A DNA stretch of 11,599 bases, taken from Dehalococcoidia bacterium. Lineage in GTDB: Bacteria; Chloroflexota; Dehalococcoidia; GIF9; UBA5629. Each line of letters opens with the position of its first letter. Position 1 is the stretch's first letter. Location of the stretch: assembly GCA_014384515.1 (NCBI GenBank), contig JACNFS010000056.1, positions 1 through 11,599 of the forward strand, read 5' to 3'. The notes beneath the pieces are model-generated. The model was not told the DNA's origin, made no database searches, and worked only from the letters and a program-made list of their open reading frames with translations. Position numbers and translations under genes: made by a program. This document shows, piece by piece, positions 1 through 6,421 of this stretch.

Positions 1-84
1 GGTGTAAAGGTTTTATTAAAGCGCTCGTGGAACGGCCTTTGAGGACTTATCTTGAAGTTGGCATTTTCAACTCTTCGAGCTTGG

Positions 85-927
85 TCACCGCTTCCCGATT
101 AATCTCTGCAGTCTTGGTAAAGCGTTTCTGGCTGCTTCGTACCCTGCCAGTATAGCCTCTTCCCCCTTGTGAAACTCAAATGATTCGATGCGACTGACAT
201 CGGGACTTATGACTATATCCGCTCTCGGTATCCTCGCCTTTATTATCTCGTGCTCCATGATGTAGATTGACTGTATCAAAGTGTTGAATATGTTTGGGAC
301 CTCAGCCATTTCATCCCCTTTCGGTGGACTGACAGTGCGCGCACGCTTTTGTGGCTCGACGAGAACATTTACGGCGATGATGAACTTCGCCCCCATATCT
401 CGGACAATATCCGTAGGAATAGGATTGGTAAGACCGCCATCAACTAAGCACCTGCCTTCAAGTGTTACCGGCACAAATACACCTGGTGTCGAGATACTGG
501 CTCTTACCGCTTCTATTACTGAGCCTTTTCTCAGTACTACCGTTTCGCCGGTATTAACATCAGTGGCCACAGCCGCAAATGGTATTCTCAGATCTCTGAA
601 ATCCACGTCTCCAATTAGGGAATGCAAAAGCTCTTCTATTCTCCGGCCACGAATAAGGCCTTTTCTTAAGGAACCCAATTTGGGGTCCAGCAACCGCGCT
701 AGCTTCCTCCAACCCGTATTTATGGCTATCTCTTCTACCGCATTTATCTCACCTTCCTTGACAAAGCAAGCGCCCATCAACGCGCCCATACTGGTGCCAG
801 CTACCATATCAACAGGAATTGATGCCTCCTTTAGGGCTTTCAGGACGCCAATGTGAGCAAAGCCGCGAGCTGCACCACTACTTAGAGCTAAGCCGATTTT
901 AGGAGGCTTACGTCTGAAGAATTCCAT
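85..927 (-). CDS. Patatin-like phospholipase / RssA-family serine hydrolase
   Basis: 280 aa, the usual size for bacterial patatin-like proteins. Seen: an N-terminal glycine-rich oxyanion-hole segment (SSGAARG, residues 16-22), the nucleophile elbow GTSMG (44-48) with Ser46, and the DGG triad (163-165) supplying Asp163, so the Ser-Asp dyad is intact. The first two positions of the oxyanion segment are Ser rather than the more common Gly. No signal peptide or membrane segment is visible, so it is probably cytoplasmic or peripheral to the membrane. Family knowledge: patatins hydrolyse acyl esters of lipids, but the natural substrate of RssA-type members is mostly unknown. ATG at 927 is the only reasonable start, because an in-frame TAA lies upstream and no GTG or TTG follows it; the ribosome site is weak. 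It lies 48 bases after two serine tRNA genes on the same strand, with no obvious promoter or terminator between, so it may be read through from their promoter. Confidence 0.93.
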   Translation of the reverse strand: MEFFRRKPPKIGLALSSGAARGFAHIGVLKALKEASIPVDMVAGTSMGALMGACFVKEGEINAVEEIAINTGWRKLARLLDPKLGSLRKGLIRGRRIEELLHSLIGDVDFRDLRIPFAAVATDVNTGETVVLRKGSVIEAVRASISTPGVFVPVTLEGRCLVDGGLTNPIPTDIVRDMGAKFIIAVNVLVEPQKRARTVSPPKGDEMAEVPNIFNTLIQSIYIMEHEIIKARIPRADIVISPDVSRIESFEFHKGEEAILAGYEAARNALPRLQRLIGKR

Positions 928-974
928 TTGACTAGTTATCTCGCCTACGGACGGGAAAACATCTGACAGTTAAC

Positions 975-1064
<90 letters not shown>

Positions 1065-1071
1065 TGTGCTT

Positions 1072-1158
1072 TGGCGGAGAGGGTGGGATTCGAACCCACG
1101 GGGCTCATCGCCCACCGCTTTTCGAGAGCGGCACCATAAACCACTCGGACACCTCTCC
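1072..1158 (-). tRNA. tRNA-Ser (anticodon CGA)
   Basis: The acceptor stem GGAGAGG/CCTCTCC and the whole T arm are identical to the neighbouring serine tRNA. The anticodon stem CCGCT/AGCGG holds loop CTCGAAA with anticodon CGA at 1124-1122, which reads UCG. The variable arm GGGC-GATGA-GCCC marks it as type II. The discriminator is G and CCA is encoded (1074-1072), giving 87 nt. It is the promoter-proximal gene of a two-tRNA unit. D arm, anticodon arm and variable arm differ strongly from the GGA gene, so this is not a recent tandem duplication. Confidence 0.97.
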
Positions 1159-1169
1159 GGCTGGTGACA

Positions 1170-1198
1170 ATTATAACATTCTGAATCTGGCGACAAAA
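1170..1198 (-). promoter_or_regulatory. Extended -10 promoter for the serine tRNA pair
   Basis: Minus strand: a perfect TATAAT (1175-1170) is preceded by TG one base upstream (1178-1177), an extended -10 element. The -35 is poor: TTGTCG at 1196-1191 with a 15-bp spacer, or TTTTGT at 1198-1193 with 17 bp. Transcription would begin near 1163, about five bases before the tRNA 5' end at 1158, a suitable leader for RNase P processing. Activity is inferred from sequence only. Confidence 0.65.
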
Positions 1199-1228
1199 GC
1201 CATTGGCTACTTCGAGACTCCATTCCCA

Positions 1229-1257
1229 TTGCCTCGCCTACCTTAGCATGCTATAAT
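1229..1257 (+). promoter_or_regulatory. Sigma70-type promoter of the decarboxylase gamma-beta genes
   Basis: TTGCCT (1229-1234), a 17-bp spacer and a perfect TATAAT (1252-1257), with TG at 1249-1250 forming an extended -10. The predicted start near 1264 leaves a leader of about 26 bases, containing AGGGA (1276-1280), before the gamma ATG at 1290. It diverges from the tRNA promoter about 30 bases away. Confidence 0.7.
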
Positions 1258-1289
1258 CTGGCTTTGGGGTTCAGTAGGGAAGTATATCT

Positions 1290-1445
1290 ATGGTGGACTG
1301 GGGATTCGCTGCACAAATCGCCGGCGTTGGCTTTCTAACAGTCTTTGTAGTTCTTGGTATTCTGTCTTTGATTTTGTGGTTGCTGAGTCTGTTGCTCAAT
1401 AAGGTAACCGGCAAGCTAGGTAAAGGCAAGTCAGAAGGTGGTTAA
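1290..1445 (+). CDS. oadG: Small OadG-like gamma subunit of a Na+-translocating decarboxylase
   Basis: 51 aa, starting MVDWGFAAQIAGVGF, with one strong transmembrane helix (about residues 11-37) and a short lysine- and glycine-rich tail ending in GG. Family knowledge: OadG and related gamma subunits are small single-span proteins that hold the membrane beta subunit and the soluble carboxyltransferase together. This one is short even for the family and lacks the long proline/alanine-rich C-terminal region of the enterobacterial proteins. AGGGA (1276-1280) lies nine bases before the ATG, behind a good promoter. The stop TAA (1443-1445) is six bases before the GTG start of the beta gene and in the same frame. 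The call rests on size, topology and position next to the beta gene; residue-level similarity is too weak to be decisive alone. Confidence 0.72.
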   Translation: MVDWGFAAQIAGVGFLTVFVVLGILSLILWLLSLLLNKVTGKLGKGKSEGG

Positions 1446-1451
1446 CGTATA

Positions 1452-2567
1452 GTGGAATTATTCGAAACTGGGTTTAGTTCGCTTTACTGGGGCCACCTGA
1501 TAATGTGGCTTGTTGCTTTCGGCTTCATATACTTGGGCATCGCCAGGAAAATGGAGCCTTTGCTACTGGTCCCCATAGGCTTTGGCATGTTGCTGGTAAA
1601 CTTGCCGCTGGGTGGCCTGTTTGAATACGTGGGAGGAATGCCTGAAGGGTTACTGTCCAAGATATTCACCTATCTAATCGCCGGAGAGATAGTCCCTCCC
1701 CTCATATTTCTCGGCTTAGGAGCTATGACTGATTTCGGCCCGCTTATTGCCAATCCCAAGACCCTGCTCCTCGGCGCCGCAGCACAATTTGGAGTCTATT
1801 TTGTCCTATTTATGGCTCTTCTTTTCGGATTCGATATCAGGGAAGCCTGCTCTATAGGCATAATTGGCGGAGCTGATGGGCCAACCAGTATCTACCTATC
1901 CGCTAACTTGGCTCCTCACCTACTTGGTCCTATCGCAGTAGCCGCCTATTCCTATATGGCACTGGTGCCTATTATCCAGCCACCAGTAATTAAGGCTTTG
2001 ACGACCAGGAAAGAGCGGGCAATTTATATGGAGCCGCAGCTAAGAGAGGTGTCTACATTAGAGAGAATTCTATTTCCGCTGATAGGGGCGGTAGTCATCA
2101 TTTTGCTTGTTCCCAAATCAGCTCCTCTCATCGGCATGTTTATGTTTGGCAATCTACTGCTAGTTAGCGGAGTCACCGACAGACTAGCGAAAACCGCCGG
2201 CGATGCCTTCATGGATATCCTGACCATCCTCCTTGGCATATCTGTTGGAGCATCAATGCCAGCGATGCTGTTTCTTAGGCCGGAAACGCTATTTATTTTC
2301 TTCCTGGGTGCAGTAGCTTTTGCCGGTTCTACTGCTGCCGGCACATTGCTAGGCAAACTAATGAACCTTGTATCCAGAGAGCCGATCAACCCAATGATAG
2401 GGGCTGCGGGAGTTTCAGCAGTGCCCATGTCCGCCCGCGTAATCCAGAAGTTGGGCCAAGAGGCGAATCCCAGGAACTTTCTTCTAATGCATGCCATGGG
2501 ACCAAACATAGCTGGCGTTATCGGCACTGCTGTAGCTGCCGGCATATTCTTGGGCATGTTGGGATAG
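1452..2567 (+). CDS. oadB: Na+-translocating decarboxylase beta subunit (OadB/GcdB/MmdB family)
   Basis: 371 aa, very hydrophobic with many membrane helices. This is the integral membrane subunit that decarboxylates carboxybiotin and exports Na+. Seen: the family signature GGADGPT (139-145) with Asp142, and NPMIGAAGVSAVPMSARV (313-330) with Asn313, Gly317, Ser322 and Arg329. Their spacing of 4, 5 and 7 equals that of the functional residues Asn373, Gly377, Ser382 and Arg389 of Klebsiella OadB, with Asp142 matching Asp203, so the ion-path residues are intact. The start is GTG at 1452: AAGGTGG (1435-1441) lies ten bases upstream, and the in-frame TAA of the gamma gene blocks any earlier start. 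Which acid is decarboxylated (oxaloacetate, methylmalonyl-CoA or glutaconyl-CoA) depends on the alpha subunit, which is not in this window, so the symbol is a family label. The gene ends without a clear terminator. Confidence 0.95.
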   Translation: MELFETGFSSLYWGHLIMWLVAFGFIYLGIARKMEPLLLVPIGFGMLLVNLPLGGLFEYVGGMPEGLLSKIFTYLIAGEIVPPLIFLGLGAMTDFGPLIANPKTLLLGAAAQFGVYFVLFMALLFGFDIREACSIGIIGGADGPTSIYLSANLAPHLLGPIAVAAYSYMALVPIIQPPVIKALTTRKERAIYMEPQLREVSTLERILFPLIGAVVIILLVPKSAPLIGMFMFGNLLLVSGVTDRLAKTAGDAFMDILTILLGISVGASMPAMLFLRPETLFIFFLGAVAFAGSTAAGTLLGKLMNLVSREPINPMIGAAGVSAVPMSARVIQKLGQEANPRNFLLMHAMGPNIAGVIGTAVAAGIFLGMLG

Positions 2568-3019
2568 GCAGTGCTTGCTGCTTTCGTCTTGTCCTGACGT
2601 GGATCTGCATAAACAGCCCCCAATGATTAAGCATTGTTGCCGAATAGAATCAGACACAGTAGCGGGAGTCAGCCTCGCAATATTGTGGTAACATTGGAAC
2701 GTATACATTTAGATGTGGGAAACGAGTACAGTACGATTTGTCTTTGCTCACACCCCGTCATGCCTCAAACAGGGGAACAACTGAATGAGTGACGTGCTCT
2801 TGGTCTGGGGACACTCTGTCGTCTACGTACTGCTCGTCTTATTTGTCGGGATGCGGGTAGCCAGATATTGCGATATCATTAGAATGCAGGGCTAGTGCAT
2901 GAGCCACAGTGAAGATATTTTGGTCCTCTCAGTGCAACAAATGCCAAGGGTTACCGATGGGGATGCGCATTTGACTTGATGACATTCAAAATGGAACGTG
3001 TATAAGGAGTGCAGAAACT
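2568..3019 (+). other. 452-base gap between the decarboxylase and ATPase genes
   Basis: No long reading frame on either strand looks coding. It holds a possible 36-aa membrane peptide (2785-2895), a same-frame 26-aa continuation (2899-2979), an 8-bp palindrome CAATATTG (2678-2685) and a weak inverted repeat, CAATG-6-CATTG, near 2622-2637 without a T run. I found no convincing terminator for the decarboxylase genes. I also found no good promoter: TTGACT at 2971-2976 has no matching -10, and TAGAAT at 2880-2885 has no -35. Only the ribosome site AAGGAG (3004-3009) before the H gene is clear. Confidence 0.6.
2785..2895 (+). CDS. Possible 36-aa single-span membrane peptide
   Basis: I do not recognise this protein. 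It starts MSDVLLVWGHSVVYVLL and has one hydrophobic stretch (about residues 4-23) followed by a basic segment (RVARYCDIIR), a plausible inside-positive single helix. A good ribosome site, AGGGGAA (2771-2777), lies seven bases before the ATG, and an in-frame TGA immediately precedes that ATG. After its TAG stop the same frame continues through ATG 2899 to TGA 2977-2979, adding a soluble 26-aa stretch with its own weak AGGG site (2888-2891). It could be a genuine small protein, two coupled small frames, a gene broken by a nonsense codon, or chance. Against it, no promoter is seen and length alone gives little statistical support. Confidence 0.28.
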   Translation: MSDVLLVWGHSVVYVLLVLFVGMRVARYCDIIRMQG

Positions 3020-3334
3020 ATGGGAGAAGGCATCAGGGGCATAGAAACTATCGAGGCCGAAGCTGAAAAGATACTTGAATCGGCTACGAGGAGGGCCAAT
3101 GAAATCCTCCTTAAGGGCAAAGAGGAAGCTAGCCAAATTCTCTCTTCTGACATGCCTATGGATGGAGTCAAAGCCGAATGTCAACAGATTTTGCGCAAGG
3201 CTAAAGAAGAAGCGGAGAGAAAAGACGAGGATTCCAGAAAGAAAGCCTCCCAAATTAGGATCGATGCCGATAACAAGGTAGGTACAATCGCTGAGCGCAT
3301 GGCAAGTATTATCACTGGAGCCAGGTCCAGATGA
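3020..3334 (+). CDS. ntpF: V/A-type ATPase subunit H/G (peripheral stalk, NtpF/AhaH-like)
   Basis: 104 aa, almost wholly charged coiled coil with repeated Glu/Lys/Ala heptads, for example EAEKILESATRRANEIL near residues 13-29, and no membrane segment. Family knowledge: this subunit pairs with subunit E to form the peripheral stalk tying the catalytic head to the membrane subunit I. The identification rests on coiled-coil composition, size and its place as first gene of a complete V/A operon, since sequence conservation in the family is low. The ribosome site AAGGAG (3004-3009) lies ten bases before the ATG. Its TGA overlaps the ATG of subunit I (ATGA, 3331-3334), so the two are probably translationally coupled. 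In archaeal naming it is atpH/ahaH. Confidence 0.86.
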   Translation: MGEGIRGIETIEAEAEKILESATRRANEILLKGKEEASQILSSDMPMDGVKAECQQILRKAKEEAERKDEDSRKKASQIRIDADNKVGTIAERMASIITGARSR

Positions 3335-5325
3335 TACCTGTAGTGCTCAATACCCCCGAGGCTATGCTCAAGATTAGAGTAATAACAATGAGGGATTACT
3401 CGGAGAAAGCCCTCAAAGCTTTACATGGTGTCGGGGTGCTCCACGTTGAGCAGAGTAAAGAGCTAAAGCCTGTAGATGGGGCAGCTATTGAACGTGAACG
3501 AGGTGAGGTTGGCAAGCTATTAACCTATGTTGACAGTGTCTTAGGTTACCTACCGAAGAAAGAGAAGGTATCTCTCGCAGAGGATACTGAAGTAATATAT
3601 TCCCGACCCCTCAGCGAACTCAATGATGAAGTGGTTTCATTATGCACCAGGCTCTCTAACCTGCAACAGAGGAGTGTCGGACCCAGAGACGAGGTCAAGC
3701 GGCTAACCGAGCTAAAGAGGTATCTTGAACCCCTTGCACAACAAGCTCCCCTGAGATTGAGGGATCTAAATTTCTCCGGACAATATCTCTTTTCCCAGGT
3801 CTTGCTGCTCCCCAGTGAGCGCTATGAGAGTTTACACGGTCAGCTCAAGAATTACTTGCTTGAAAGCATTGTTGCCGCAGTAGAAAACGAAAACGTTCTC
3901 TTTGCCATTGGTAAGGTTGAAGACCAAAAAGTAATAACCTCACTAGTTACTGAGGCCGGAGGTAAAGAGCTCCAAGTACCAGACGAGGATTTGACCTTGC
4001 AGGAATTCCTTGAAGCAGGCGAGGAGAGAATCCATAACCTTGAACTGGAACTAGCCAAACTCTACGGAGAATTGCAAACCGAAATTAGAGAGAACCTGGA
4101 GAGGCTTGTTCTGCTCAAAGAGGTATTATCAGCCGAGAATGAGAGGTTATTGGTTTTGGAAAAGGCCTGTGAAGCCAAGTATGTAACCTTAATTGAAGGA
4201 TGGATTCCTGAGAGCAGCAGTGAACCCGCAATTTCAGAACTTAGAGACAGTATAGACTATGTATTTATTGACGCAAGGAAGCCAGAGCAATCAGAAGAGC
4301 CCCCTACCAAATTGAGGAATTTGAGAGGGCTCGAGCCATTTCAGGTCATTGTGAACCTGTTTGGCATCCCAAAGTATGGGCAATGGGACCCTACACCTAT
4401 AGTAGCTTACTCATTTGCTTTGTTCTTCGGCCTTATGGTAGGTGATGTAGTGTATGCCTTGGGGATTCTGCTTCTTGGCAGGTTTCTCCTGCTCAGGTTT
4501 ACTGATAATCCTGAATCTGAGGGCTTTAGACTATTTCAGAAGATAATATATACAGGTGGCTACGTTGCTCTATTCATCGGCTTACTTACCGGGACCTATT
4601 TAGGTAACTTTTACGAATTTTTCGGGATTGAGAGCTTAGCCCTTGCTGAGGGGGTTAAAGAAACACTTCAAGATCCAATCTCGTTTATAGTGCTGGCGCT
4701 AATAATAGGTTTCATCCATGTCAACATAGGCCATGTTCTGGCCCTCATCAGAGGAATAAAGGAAGGAACTAAGGGGGTATTACCTAGTAAGATTGGATTG
4801 TTTATCCTTCAAATCTGTGGGATACCATACCTCGTGTATGCCTTACTTCAGGTCGATATTCCTCTATTAAATGCACAAATGCTCTCTATCATGGGATATG
4901 CTTTAATGCTGAGCATAGTGCTGATTGTTGTCTCTTCTATTATCCGGCAGGGGGCTTTCTTAGGAAGCATTTTTTGGATATTTGATATAGCTGGTCTGTT
5001 CGGCGATATCATGTCATATTCTAGGATAGCCGGAGTGGGATTAGCCACATTTTATCTGGCATTTTGTTTTAACCTGATGGCAGATTTATTCTCCAGCATG
5101 ATACCGGGTGTAGCTGGACTCATCATCGGCGGCATCATAGCCATTGTTATTTTGCTCATAGGACATACGCTTAACCTCGCTCTTTGCGTTCTCACTGGCT
5201 TTATACACTCTCTCAGACTATGCTTTGTCGAGTTTCTATTCAAGTTCTACGAAGGAGGGGGAAGAGAATACAGTCCATTCAAATTAAAGACCAGGGCATC
5301 TGTAGTTGTCGGAGCCAAATCTTAG
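3331..5325 (+). CDS. ntpI: V/A-type ATPase subunit I (a-subunit, membrane stator)
   Basis: 664 aa, the normal family length. Residues 1 to about 350 form the cytosolic domain with long helical or coiled segments (near 95-135 and 223-284) that bind the peripheral stalks. The C-terminal half, from about 353, is a multi-span membrane domain with segments near 355-388, 405-430, 448-473, 486-508, 515-538 and 545 to 635. Arg565 in SYSRIAGVGLA is the expected stator arginine facing the ion site of the K ring. Arg629 in GFIHSLRL matches the second conserved membrane arginine of the family. The GHTLNLAL motif (611-618) is also typical. The protein forms the two half-channels through which the ion reaches the rotor. 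It starts inside the stop codon of the H gene, and its TAG stop is closely followed by the strong ribosome site of K. Confidence 0.97.
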   Translation: MIPVVLNTPEAMLKIRVITMRDYSEKALKALHGVGVLHVEQSKELKPVDGAAIERERGEVGKLLTYVDSVLGYLPKKEKVSLAEDTEVIYSRPLSELNDEVVSLCTRLSNLQQRSVGPRDEVKRLTELKRYLEPLAQQAPLRLRDLNFSGQYLFSQVLLLPSERYESLHGQLKNYLLESIVAAVENENVLFAIGKVEDQKVITSLVTEAGGKELQVPDEDLTLQEFLEAGEERIHNLELELAKLYGELQTEIRENLERLVLLKEVLSAENERLLVLEKACEAKYVTLIEGWIPESSSEPAISELRDSIDYVFIDARKPEQSEEPPTKLRNLRGLEPFQVIVNLFGIPKYGQWDPTPIVAYSFALFFGLMVGDVVYALGILLLGRFLLLRFTDNPESEGFRLFQKIIYTGGYVALFIGLLTGTYLGNFYEFFGIESLALAEGVKETLQDPISFIVLALIIGFIHVNIGHVLALIRGIKEGTKGVLPSKIGLFILQICGIPYLVYALLQVDIPLLNAQMLSIMGYALMLSIVLIVVSSIIRQGAFLGSIFWIFDIAGLFGDIMSYSRIAGVGLATFYLAFCFNLMADLFSSMIPGVAGLIIGGIIAIVILLIGHTLNLALCVLTGFIHSLRLCFVEFLFKFYEGGGREYSPFKLKTRASVVVGAKS

Positions 5326-5326
5326 C

Positions 5327-5335
5327 AAGGAGGTG
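5327..5335 (+). promoter_or_regulatory. Very strong ribosome binding site of subunit K
   Basis: AAGGAGGTG is complementary to nine bases of the 16S 3' tail and lies six bases before the K ATG, directly after the subunit I stop. It is the longest Shine-Dalgarno match in the operon. That fits the need for many K copies per enzyme, whereas I is present once. This is inference; expression has not been measured. Confidence 0.8.
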
Positions 5336-5341
5336 TAAACA

Positions 5342-5812
5342 ATGATAGTTGACCCAGCATCCCTAGCGGTTCTTGGCGGTGCGCTCGCTTTAGTCGGTGG
5401 TTTGGTCGGTTCCTCAGTGGGTATAGCCGTTGGTGCATCGGCCGGCATAGCTACCTTAGCTGAGGAGCCTGGACAATTCAGGAATGTTATCGTGCTGGCA
5501 TCTTTACCCATGACACAAACATTTTACGGGCTTATCATATTCATACTCATTTTGACTGCAGTAGTTCCCGGATTGCCAGCAGAAGGCGGCAGCGGTTTTG
5601 CCGTGCTTGGCTGTGGGATTGTCGCTGCCCTGGCCGAATTTTTCTCGGCGACATATCAGGGCTCGGTGTGCGCTTCTGGCATCGCTCTCTTGCCCAAGAC
5701 GAAGGGGCAGATACTAACTAACGCTATGCTGCTAGCTGTCTTTGTCGAGCTGCTGGGTGTCCTGGGGCTAGTGTTCACCATAATGGCGATAAACATGCTA
5801 GGACTTATGTAG
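5342..5812 (+). CDS. ntpK: V-type ATPase subunit K (c-ring proteolipid, predicted Na+-binding)
   Basis: 156 aa, a double hairpin of four membrane helices (about 8-40, 50-76, 84-115 and 127-154), the size of E. hirae NtpK. Seen: LPMTQTFYG (55-63) in helix 2, TYQG (104-107) in helix 3 and Glu136 in helix 4. These match NtpK Leu61, Thr64, Gln65, Tyr68, Gln110 and Glu139, the structurally known Na+ ligands, as Leu55, Thr58, Gln59, Tyr62, Gln106 and Glu136. The first hairpin has Gln59 where a proton- or ion-carrying acid would sit, so there is one ionisable site per four helices, as in V-type rotors. The rotor is therefore predicted to carry Na+, though H+ use is not excluded. The K stop TAG is embedded in the AGGGGTG ribosome site of subunit E. 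Archaeal name atpK. Confidence 0.96.
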   Translation: MIVDPASLAVLGGALALVGGLVGSSVGIAVGASAGIATLAEEPGQFRNVIVLASLPMTQTFYGLIIFILILTAVVPGLPAEGGSGFAVLGCGIVAALAEFFSATYQGSVCASGIALLPKTKGQILTNAMLLAVFVELLGVLGLVFTIMAINMLGLM

Positions 5813-5821
5813 GGGTGTCTA

Positions 5822-6412
5822 ATGGAGGGAATGGAGAAAATAAGCAGAGCTATTCTCGATAAGGTAAAAGCTGATGCGGAGCAGATAGTAAAAGAGGCTG
5901 AAGAGAAGGCATGGCAAGAGCTAGAGAAGGCCGAAAAGCAGAGGGAAACAGAGTTCAAGGAAGAAAAGCGTAAGATAATTGAGGAAGCTGAAAGACAAGC
6001 TAGCAGAATTCTAGCTCAGTCCTCAATAAAAGCGCGCCAAGAGTTATCGAGGGCCAAAACTGAGATAATTGATGGGATAGTCAGCAGAGTAAGAAACACA
6101 TTACCTGCGATTTCAAGTGATGAAGGCTCTCTTCTGAACTTGATTAAGGAAGCTGTTGAGGAGCTTGGTGCTGACGAAGTCAGGGTTTATGTTTCGCGTA
6201 AGAATATTAGCGCGGTGCGAAAACTAGTTAAAGGGGATAAAGGCCTAGCCAGCAAGATAATGGAAATCAAGGAATTTGACTGTGCTGGAGGGATTATAGC
6301 TGAGAACATTGATGGGAAAGTTAGCATAGACAATACCTATGAAACCAGGCTCGAGATGTTGCTACCTCAGATTGTACCTGAGATAAGCCGGGAACTCTTT
6401 GGAAACTCGTAG
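5822..6412 (+). CDS. ntpE: V/A-type ATPase subunit E (peripheral stalk)
   Basis: 196 aa, the usual length. Residues about 1-85 form a charged Glu/Lys/Ala-rich helix that pairs with the H/G coiled coil. Residues about 95-196 form a mixed alpha/beta domain, with the family-like segment FDCAGGIIAENIDGKVSIDN (264-323 bases before the stop excluded; residues 153-172) followed by TYETRLEMLLPQIVPEISRELF, which binds the top of the catalytic head. No membrane segment. ATG at 5822 is favoured because AGGGGTG (5811-5817) lies four bases upstream; a second in-frame ATG at 5831 has no better-spaced site. Its stop TAG (6410-6412) overlaps the AGGAG site of the next gene, so translation of E and C is probably linked. 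Confidence 0.94.
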   Translation: MEGMEKISRAILDKVKADAEQIVKEAEEKAWQELEKAEKQRETEFKEEKRKIIEEAERQASRILAQSSIKARQELSRAKTEIIDGIVSRVRNTLPAISSDEGSLLNLIKEAVEELGADEVRVYVSRKNISAVRKLVKGDKGLASKIMEIKEFDCAGGIIAENIDGKVSIDNTYETRLEMLLPQIVPEISRELFGNS

Positions 6413-6415
6413 GAG
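6411..6415 (+). promoter_or_regulatory. Ribosome binding site selecting the TTG start of subunit C
   Basis: AGGAG, sharing bases with the TAG stop of subunit E, lies six bases before TTG 6422. The next in-frame candidate, ATG 6443, would be too far away and would remove the conserved N-terminus, so TTG is the likely start. Confidence 0.7.
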
Positions 6416-6421
6416 CCGATT

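Noticed and set aside
1..84. Possible gene ends at the left edge, including a plus frame closing at TGA 40-42 and a 13-codon minus frame after the patatin stop
   Set aside because: Too short to support; no hairpin with a T run that would be a terminator either.
281..856. 191-codon plus-strand frame opposite the patatin gene
   Set aside because: It is antisense to a gene with intact catalytic motifs, and its translation shows no family pattern.
2622..2637. Terminator after the beta gene formed by CAATG-6-CATTG
   Set aside because: Only five weak pairs and no following T run.
2024..2708. Minus-strand frames over the 3' end of the beta gene and the gap
   Set aside because: Antisense shadows without ribosome sites or recognisable protein features.
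2893..2895. TAG read as pyrrolysine in the small intergenic frame
   Set aside because: TAG is the normal stop of at least five genes in this window, and no pyrrolysine genes are present here.
2971..3006. Promoter for the ATPase operon using TTGACT and TATAAG
   Set aside because: The spacer would be 24 bases, and a start downstream of TATAAG would remove the ribosome site of the H gene.
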